A stretch of DNA of 5,050 nt from Mesorhizobium sp. (GTDB lineage Bacteria > Pseudomonadota > Alphaproteobacteria > Rhizobiales > Rhizobiaceae): NCBI GenBank assembly GCA_030698645.1, contig JAUYMV010000388.1:1-5050 (forward strand), read 5' to 3'. The position numbers and the translations under genes were made by a program. The notes beneath the pieces were generated by a model. The model was not told where the DNA came from and did not search any database. It saw only the letters and a list, made by a program, of their open reading frames with translations. Positions 1-5,050 of this stretch are shown here, piece by piece. How positions within the stretch are numbered: position 1 is the stretch's first letter; the number at the start of each line of letters is the position of its first letter.

Positions 1-1
1 G

Positions 2-1003
<1,002 letters not shown>

Positions 1004-1017
1004 AGAGGGACGAAGCC

Positions 1018-1818
1018 ATGTATTCGGTCAACTATCACCGCGCCACCTCCGTCGCCGATGCGCTGAAGCTGCAGAAGAAGGGCGAGGACGCCAAGTTCCT
1101 GTCGGGCGGGATGACGCTCATTCCGGCGATGAAGTCGCGCCTGGCGGCGCCCTCCGACCTGGTCGATCTCGCCCACATCAAGGAGATGAAGGGCATCAAG
1201 GTGTCCGGCAAGACGGTCACCATCGGCGGCGCCACGACGCATTTCGAGGTCGCCAGCGATACCAAGCTGAAAGCCGTCTGTCCGGCGCTTTGCGACATGG
1301 CGGCGCATATCGGCGATCCGCATGTGCGCCACAAGGGCACCATCGGCGGCTCGATCGCCAACAACGATCCGGCGGCCGACTATCCGGCGGCGATGGTGGC
1401 GATGGGCGCGACCATCATCACCAACAAGCGCGAGATCGCGGCGGAGAAGTTCTTCACCGGCCTGTTCGAGACGGCGCTGAAGGACGGCGAGATCGTCACC
1501 GGCGTTTCGTTCACCGCGCCGGCCAAGGCCGGCTACGAAAAGTTCCGCAACCCCGCCTCGCGCTATGCGATCGTCGGCGTCTTCGCCGCGCAGGGCAAGG
1601 ATGGCGTTCGCGTCGCCGTGACGGGCGCCGGCGACGAAGGCGTGTTCCGCGCCAAGTCGCTGGAGACGCTTCTCGCCAAGTCGTTCTCGCCCGCCGCGCT
1701 CGACGGCGCCACGGTGTCCGCCAAGGCGCTGATGAGCGACATGCACGCGTCGGCCGACTACCGCGCCAGCCTGATCGTCGTCATGGCGAAGCGGGCGGTG
1801 GCGAAGGCCAGCGGCTGA
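1018..1818 (+). CDS. FAD-binding medium subunit of a CO/xanthine dehydrogenase-family hydroxylase (CoxM type)
   Basis: A complete 266-residue flavoprotein subunit. In this family it takes electrons from the 2Fe-2S small subunit through FAD and passes them to the quinone pool or another acceptor. The N-terminal FAD-binding domain shows both conserved glycine motifs: FLSGGMTLIPAMKSRLAAP (residues 27-45) and KGTIGGSIANNDPAADYPA (residues 106-124). The rest (from about residue 160) fits the CO dehydrogenase flavoprotein C-terminal domain, with YEKFRNPASRYAIVGVFAA and the VAVTGAG segment. Length is normal or slightly short (family about 270-290). The start is fixed by AGAGGGA at 1004-1010, seven bases before the ATG and directly after the large-subunit stop. 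The two genes are therefore almost certainly co-transcribed and probably translationally coupled. It is the last gene of the operon: a terminator follows within 41 bases. No cox accessory gene (coxD, E, F, G) follows. The symbol coxM is withheld because CO oxidation is unproven. Confidence 0.95.
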   Translation: MYSVNYHRATSVADALKLQKKGEDAKFLSGGMTLIPAMKSRLAAPSDLVDLAHIKEMKGIKVSGKTVTIGGATTHFEVASDTKLKAVCPALCDMAAHIGDPHVRHKGTIGGSIANNDPAADYPAAMVAMGATIITNKREIAAEKFFTGLFETALKDGEIVTGVSFTAPAKAGYEKFRNPASRYAIVGVFAAQGKDGVRVAVTGAGDEGVFRAKSLETLLAKSFSPAALDGATVSAKALMSDMHASADYRASLIVVMAKRAVAKASG

Positions 1819-1858
1819 TCCGGGGTCCCGCGCCTCCAACCGAGGCGGTCAAGACAGG

Positions 1859-1885
1859 AAAAGGGCGCCGCTTGGCCCCCTTTTT
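1859..1885. terminator. Bidirectional rho-independent terminator between convergent genes
   Basis: The left arm AAAAGGGCGCC (1859-1869) pairs with the right arm GGCCCCCTTTT (1874-1884) around a GCTT loop (1870-1873). This gives an 11-bp stem with a single C:C mismatch at 1866/1877. A T-run (1881-1885) follows on the plus strand and an A-run (1859-1862) gives a U-run on the minus strand, so the hairpin can stop both flanking transcripts. It lies 41 bases after the medium-subunit stop and 20 bases after the desaturase stop. The pairing is read directly from the sequence; termination in both directions is inferred. Confidence 0.8.
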
Positions 1886-1904
1886 CGTGCCGAAGCTCGT
1901 TTGA

Positions 1905-3026
1905 TCAGGCCGACGCGGCTGCGGACCGCGCGCGCGCTTCGGCAAACGAGATGAGGCGGCGCTTCTGCTCGTCCCACAGCGCGAGACGCACGCAGCCGAG
2001 GCTCTGGCGGATCGTCAGCTTGACGTTCTCGCTCGCCATGCGCAGCTCATTGCTGCCGTCGAGACATTCCTGCAGCCGGTAGCCCGGAACGCGGCTGCAC
2101 AGGTGATGGATGTGGTGAAGGCCGATCGAGCCGGTGAACCACTGCAGTATCTTCGGCATCACATACCAGGAGCTTCCGCCGAAGGCCGCGACGTGCAGGT
2201 CCCAGGCATCGCTCTCGTCCCACTGCGTTTCCTCGAACTGGTGCTGCACGTAGAACAGCCAGCCGCCGATCCAGGCGCCGATGATCACCACCGGAAGCAC
2301 CGCGAGCACGACGCCCCAGCCGAACAGCAGGACCAAGCCGCCATAGACGAGGAACAGCGCCAGATCGAGCCCGGCGGCCGAGCGGATCGCGTCGAGGCGG
2401 GGCACGGCATCGGTGTAGGGCAGGCGGTGCACGATCAGGAAGTAGAGCGGCACGCCGATCACCAGCAGCACGATCGGATTGCGGTAGATGCGGTAGGTGA
2501 GGCGCTGACGCGGCGTCATTGCCTCGTATTCCGCGACCGTCCTGGTGTCGATATCGCCGACGCCGCGCTTTTCCAGATTGCCGGACGCGCCATGGTGCAG
2601 CGCATGCGCCTTCTGCCAGAGCGCATAGGGGGTGAAGGTGAAGACACTGAGGGCGAGGCCTATCAGGCGATTGGCCTGACGCGAACTGGTCAGCGAGCCG
2701 TGCCCGCAATCGTGTTGCAGCGCAAAGAGGCGCACCAGGAAGCCGGCGCAGACCGGCGCCAGCAGCGCGACAAACAGCCAGCGCCAGGCGCCGACCGTTG
2801 GCCCCGCAGCCGTCGCCAGCCAGATCAGGGCCGCGCCGAGCGCCAGAAACGGAACGAGCGTGATGACCAGTTCGATGATCGCCCGACGGTTGAGTGGGTC
2901 CCGGTAGCGGTTGCAGTGCACGACGAGGCGGCGAATCAGCGCCTTGTTGGCGGCAGCCTCGTAGGCTGTTGCGATTCGGTCCTGCGCCGGCCCGAAGGAC
3001 GGATCGCGCATTGCGCTCTCACTCAT
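1905..3026 (-). CDS. Membrane fatty acid desaturase (FADS family, three histidine boxes)
   Basis: A 373-residue integral membrane di-iron desaturase, which uses O2 and reducing equivalents to put a double bond into acyl chains, probably of membrane lipids. All three iron-binding histidine boxes are present: HDCGH (residues 105-109), HALHH (141-145) and HHIHH (304-308). The segments around them (GASGNLEKRGVGDIDT after box 2, WFTGSIGL before box 3, then CSRVPGYRLQ) closely fit bacterial acyl-lipid desaturases of the DesA/Des type. Hydrophobic stretches at about 50-74, 82-104, 121-137, 184-200 and 222-261 give the usual membrane hairpins. The start is the ATG at 3026, preceded by GAGGAG at five bases' spacing. 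The frame stays open to a TTG at 3062, but that extension has no comparable ribosome site. The gene converges on the molybdoenzyme operon and shares its terminator. No electron donor (ferredoxin, cytochrome b5) is encoded nearby. Family is sure; regiospecificity (delta-5, delta-9, delta-12) cannot be read. Confidence 0.95.
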   Translation of the reverse strand: MSESAMRDPSFGPAQDRIATAYEAAANKALIRRLVVHCNRYRDPLNRRAIIELVITLVPFLALGAALIWLATAAGPTVGAWRWLFVALLAPVCAGFLVRLFALQHDCGHGSLTSSRQANRLIGLALSVFTFTPYALWQKAHALHHGASGNLEKRGVGDIDTRTVAEYEAMTPRQRLTYRIYRNPIVLLVIGVPLYFLIVHRLPYTDAVPRLDAIRSAAGLDLALFLVYGGLVLLFGWGVVLAVLPVVIIGAWIGGWLFYVQHQFEETQWDESDAWDLHVAAFGGSSWYVMPKILQWFTGSIGLHHIHHLCSRVPGYRLQECLDGSNELRMASENVKLTIRQSLGCVRLALWDEQKRRLISFAEARARSAAASA

Positions 3027-3031
3027 TGAAA

Positions 3032-3037
3032 CTCCTC
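3032..3037 (-). promoter_or_regulatory. Ribosome binding site of the desaturase
   Basis: On the minus strand GAGGAG precedes the ATG at 3026 by five bases. It decides between this ATG and the in-frame TTG at 3062, which would add 12 residues (MPAKAAIRRGVS) not needed by the fold. Confidence 0.8.
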
Positions 3038-3093
3038 GACGAATTGCCGCTTTTGCCGGCAACCGGACAGCGGTACATCCGCGCCCGGCCGAC

Positions 3094-3113
3094 CCGGATG
3101 AACGATCATCCGG
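3094..3113. repeat. Perfect inverted repeat upstream of the desaturase
   Basis: CCGGATG (3094-3100) and CATCCGG (3107-3113) form a perfect 7-bp inverted repeat around a six-base centre, 68 bases before the desaturase ATG. There is no T-run on either side, so it does not look like a terminator. Symmetry and size suit a dimeric regulator's operator or an mRNA leader hairpin. If the weak TTGTCG/TAGTGT pair is the promoter, the repeat falls a few bases downstream of the start of transcription. The repeat is seen directly; its role is inferred, and a perfect repeat of this size can arise by chance in GC-rich DNA. Confidence 0.5.
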
Positions 3114-3257
3114 TCAAATCGAGTGGCACACTAGCCGAAACGCATTGATCCGACAACGCGGCTCCGGTTGCTATCGCCCTGAAGCGCAAGCGATCGGTCA
3201 ATATGACGCTTGTCGCGGTGGGATATGCTTCGAAACAGCCGCTGTACGAGTTGGCGG

Positions 3258-4229
3258 TCAGCCAAGCGCCTTGATCCAGGCGACGATTTCGGCCGCCATC
3301 GGCTCCGTCATCGACGGGGAGAGCGCGTCGCCGGCCAGCACGTGGCTCGACGGGTCGCCCGGCTGTTCGACCATGCGCACGGCGTGCGGACCGCCCCAGC
3401 GCGCCGCGATTTGCTTGGTCGCTTCCGGATCGACCACCTGGTCGGCGTCGGACAGGATGAACAGCGCCGGAATCGTGATGGCCTCGACCGCCGTCGACCT
3501 GGCGAGTTTCACGGTCGCCGCCATGGGCAGGGTGGCGCGCGTCGGATAGCGCGTGGTCCAGAACGCGCGCTGCAGATCGTTGGCGGGTTCGAATCCGCGC
3601 TCCTCGCCAACGACGAGTTCGGCGATCTTTTCACCCCACGGCATGGTCAGCAGCCACGCGCCGGATGCCTTCACCGCGAAATTAGGCGAGATGAGCACCA
3701 GCCCGGCGATGTCCGCCGCCAGATCCTTCTGTGCCGATGCCCAGACGGTGAGGCTTCCGCCCGTCGACGTGCCGATCACCACGAGGCGCTCGCCGATGGC
3801 GCGGACGATGGCGAGCGCCTCCGCGACGTCGTTGACCCAGGCATTCACCGATGCCGTCGCCATCGCTGCCCCGTCCTGGCTGTGGCCGGTGAGGCGGGTG
3901 TAGAAGAGGTTGGCGCCAAGCGCCGCCGCGACCTTGTCGGGGAGGGGACGCACCTCGCCCTTCGACGCGGAGAAACCATGGATGTAGACGATCGCCAGCG
4001 GCGTCTTGGCGTGTGAGTGCGGATAGGCCCAGACGATTTCCTTGGCCTGACCCGGGCGGATGTTGGTGAATCTGGCCTCGGCGGCGGCGAGATAGGCGTC
4101 AGGGTCGGCGCCGATCGAGGATGCGTCGAACGTCACCCTGGTGTCCACCGCGACGCGCGGCCCGAGCGCGTAGAGCGCCGCCAAGGCGACAGCCGCCGCG
4201 CCGAGCGCGACAACGATCTTGCGTCCCAT
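3258..4229 (-). CDS. Alpha/beta hydrolase with N-terminal membrane segment
   Basis: A 323-residue serine hydrolase of the alpha/beta fold (Hydrolase_4/serine aminopeptidase S33-like group). Residues 1-24 (MGRKIVVALG, then an Ala/Leu-rich run to LGP) form a basic start plus hydrophobic segment without a clear cleavage site, so a membrane anchor or uncleaved signal is likely, with the catalytic domain outside the cytoplasm. The fold signs are YIHGF (residues 82-86, oxyanion-hole HG), the nucleophile elbow GTSTGG with Ser155 (codon at 3765-3767), SDADQVVD with Asp263, and SSHVLAGD with His296; together these form a complete triad. A cap region spans about 185-250. The start at 4229 has AGGGAGG four bases upstream; an in-frame GTG at 4274 lacks such a site. 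It is transcribed away from the transporter at 4369, and toward the desaturase across a 231-base gap, so probably as a single gene. The substrate (ester, lipid, amide) cannot be told. Confidence 0.9.
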   Translation of the reverse strand: MGRKIVVALGAAAVALAALYALGPRVAVDTRVTFDASSIGADPDAYLAAAEARFTNIRPGQAKEIVWAYPHSHAKTPLAIVYIHGFSASKGEVRPLPDKVAAALGANLFYTRLTGHSQDGAAMATASVNAWVNDVAEALAIVRAIGERLVVIGTSTGGSLTVWASAQKDLAADIAGLVLISPNFAVKASGAWLLTMPWGEKIAELVVGEERGFEPANDLQRAFWTTRYPTRATLPMAATVKLARSTAVEAITIPALFILSDADQVVDPEATKQIAARWGGPHAVRMVEQPGDPSSHVLAGDALSPSMTEPMAAEIVAWIKALG

Positions 4230-4368
4230 AATTCCTCCCTGTCGGCTTTTTTTTATAAGAGGTACAGCCGCCACGACGCCTCCGCAATGGGCGGTCGCGT
4301 CGAATCATTGAAACCGAATCGGCTGCGTTCGCGTAGGCTGTTCGAGTGTCCAGCCGTCGAGGAATTCC
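4230..4368. promoter_or_regulatory. Divergent promoter region between hydrolase and transporter
   Basis: 139 bases separate the two divergent start codons, so both promoters should lie here. Toward the hydrolase, the minus strand carries TATAAA (4257-4252) inside an unusually AT-rich stretch that ends in an eight-base A-run (plus-strand T-run 4247-4254). It would be a good -10 element, but the -35 position (GGCGTC, 4280-4275) is poor. Toward the transporter, TTGAAA at 4308-4313 is a fair -35, with no good -10 at 16-18 bases. Short repeats are present: CGACGC (4274-4279) with GCGTCG (4297-4302), and GGCTG (4336-4340) with CAGCC (4351-4355), just before the transporter ribosome site. The region's role follows from gene orientation; individual elements are weak. 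Confidence 0.45.
4234..4240 (-). promoter_or_regulatory. Ribosome binding site of the hydrolase
   Basis: On the minus strand AGGGAGG lies four bases before the ATG at 4229. It supports the 323-residue form over the frame extended to a GTG at 4274, whose extra residues would be encoded across the A-run and the TATAAA-like site. Confidence 0.8.
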
Positions 4369-5050
4369 ATGCAGACGTCCCGGCTCGTTTTCTATGCCTT
4401 GCCGGCGCTGCCGCTGGCGGCGTTGACGCTGCCGCTCTACATCATCGTGCCGACTTTCTATTCCGAAACGCTCGGCCTGTCGCTCGCCGCGGTCGGCGCC
4501 GCCCTGCTCTTCGTGCGGATCTTCGATGCGGTCAACGATCCGCTCATCGGCTGGGTGGCCGACCACTGGCGGCCTGCGTTCGGCCGCCGGCGCGCGTTCT
4601 TCCTGCTCTCCCTGCCGTTGACCGCCTTCTCCGCGATGATGCTGTTCTGGCCGCCGCAAGGCGTCGGACCGCTCTACATCGCCGCATGGGGGGCCGCCCT
4701 GTCGGTCGGCTACACGACGACATTGCTCCCCTATTCGGCATGGGGAGCCGAACTGGCCGGCAGCTATGCGGAACGCTCGCGCGTCACGGCGTTCCGCGAG
4801 TCCTTCACCCTGGTCGGAACGCTGGTCGCGATCGCCGTGCCGTTTGCCATCGGCATCGGCAGCGCCGAGGGACTGCATGGCCTGGCCGTGCTTGGCCTGG
4901 GCGTCGGCGGGTTGCTGCTGGTGCTGGGCGGCGTCGCGGTGGCGCGCGTCCCCGAGCCGGCGGAATATTCCGTCTCACGGGTGTCGTTCCTGGGCGGCCT
5001 CGGTCACATGGCGGCCAACAGGCCCTTCGTCCGCCTGATCCTGTCCTACT
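4369..5050 (+). CDS. MFS transporter of the GPH (sugar:cation symporter-like) family, N-terminal part
   Basis: A secondary transporter in the inner membrane. The first 227 residues are present; the gene runs off the window, and the family is about 430-480 residues with 12 membrane helices. Diagnostic motifs of the GPH/MFS_2 group are visible: RIFDAVNDPLIGWVADH (residues 50-66) with FGRRRAF (71-77) in the loop between helices 2 and 3, and LPYSAWGAELAGSYAERSR (120-138) followed by VTAFRE (139-144). Hydrophobic helices fall at about 8-30, 38-62, 77-95, 101-122, 146-165 and 169-192, giving the expected six-helix first half. The start has GAGGAA (4359-4364) four bases before the ATG. It is divergent from the hydrolase. 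Family members carry sugars, glycosides or sulfoquinovose with Na+ or H+, and many alphaproteobacterial members have no known substrate. No sugar-metabolism gene is seen here, so sugar transport should not be assumed. Confidence 0.9.
   Translation, partial: MQTSRLVFYALPALPLAALTLPLYIIVPTFYSETLGLSLAAVGAALLFVRIFDAVNDPLIGWVADHWRPAFGRRRAFFLLSLPLTAFSAMMLFWPPQGVGPLYIAAWGAALSVGYTTTLLPYSAWGAELAGSYAERSRVTAFRESFTLVGTLVAIAVPFAIGIGSAEGLHGLAVLGLGVGGLLLVLGGVAVARVPEPAEYSVSRVSFLGGLGHMAANRPFVRLILSY

Larger units (their letters stand above)
3027..3257 (-). promoter_or_regulatory. Non-coding leader between hydrolase and desaturase, probable desaturase promoter region
   Basis: 231 bases without a credible gene; the short open frames crossing it have no ribosome site or recognisable protein. 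It must hold the desaturase promoter unless the hydrolase transcript reads through. The best sigma-70-like pair on the minus strand is TTGTCG (3156-3151), 17 bases, then TAGTGT (3133-3128), which is weak. A second weak -35-like hexamer TTGACC occurs twice (3201-3196 and 3117-3112). A perfect inverted repeat, annotated separately, lies between the weak pair and the start codon. No clear intrinsic terminator is seen after the hydrolase stop: the ACAGC/GCTGT palindrome at 3235-3245 has a one-base centre and no T-run. Confidence 0.35.

Noticed and set aside
2103..3029. A 308-codon plus-strand frame over the desaturase
   Set aside because: It lies opposite a desaturase with three intact histidine boxes, and its Gln/Arg/His-rich product has no domain signs.
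3027..3062. N-terminal extension of the desaturase to a TTG start
   Set aside because: The ATG at 3026 has an ideal GAGGAG site; the TTG has none comparable.
3146..3151. TGATCC, resembling the -35 of the alphaproteobacterial singlet-oxygen sigma-E promoter
   Set aside because: It is on the plus strand, pointing into the hydrolase's 3' end with no gene to drive, and no matching -10 is in place.
3235..3245. ACAGC-C-GCTGT palindrome after the hydrolase stop as a terminator
   Set aside because: A one-base centre cannot form a normal loop and there is no T-run.
3210..4016. A 268-codon plus-strand frame over the hydrolase
   Set aside because: Arg-rich shadow of the hydrolase gene, which has a full catalytic triad on the other strand.
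4230..4274. N-terminal extension of the hydrolase to a GTG start
   Set aside because: It would place coding sequence over the A-run and the AGGGAGG ribosome site and put charged residues before the membrane segment.
4099..4878. A 259-codon minus-strand frame across the divergent promoter and transporter start
   Set aside because: Charged low-complexity shadow of the transporter; it would run through both promoters and overlap the hydrolase out of frame.

Overview
The window is GC-rich bacterial DNA with tightly packed genes, strong purine-rich ribosome binding sites and heavy use of G/C-ending codons. Gene content and protein style suggest an alphaproteobacterium, plausibly of the Hyphomicrobiales. 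That assignment is an inference, because there is no rRNA or other taxonomic marker here.

Layout. (1) Positions 1-1818, plus strand: the 3' end of an operon for a molybdenum hydroxylase of the carbon monoxide/xanthine dehydrogenase family. The C-terminal 333 residues of the molybdopterin-binding large subunit (CoxL type) are followed 14 bases later by the complete FAD-binding medium subunit (CoxM type). The large-then-medium order matches the S-L-M arrangement of form II 'Cox-like' operons, so the 2Fe-2S small subunit is expected just left of the window. (2) Positions 1819-1904: a short convergent gap with a hairpin plus T-run that can end transcription from both sides. (3) Positions 1905-3026, minus strand: a complete membrane fatty acid desaturase with all three histidine boxes. 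(4) Positions 3027-3257: a non-coding leader with a perfect 7-bp inverted repeat and only weak promoter-like hexamers. (5) Positions 3258-4229, minus strand: an alpha/beta hydrolase with an N-terminal membrane segment and an intact Ser-Asp-His triad. (6) Positions 4230-4368: a divergent promoter region. (7) Positions 4369-5050, plus strand: the first 227 residues of an MFS transporter of the glycoside-pentoside-hexuronide (GPH) type, cut by the window edge.

The molybdoenzyme oxidises a small molecule whose identity cannot be read here, because the active-site loop lies outside the window. The desaturase modifies membrane acyl chains. The hydrolase is probably held at the membrane or exported, and acts on an unknown ester, amide or lipid. 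The desaturase, hydrolase and transporter look like independent transcription units, and no sequence evidence ties them into one pathway. I found no mobile element, CRISPR array, tRNA, rRNA or convincing new system. The points most worth checking are the substrate class of the truncated molybdoenzyme, the inverted repeat before the desaturase, and the divergent hydrolase/transporter pair.
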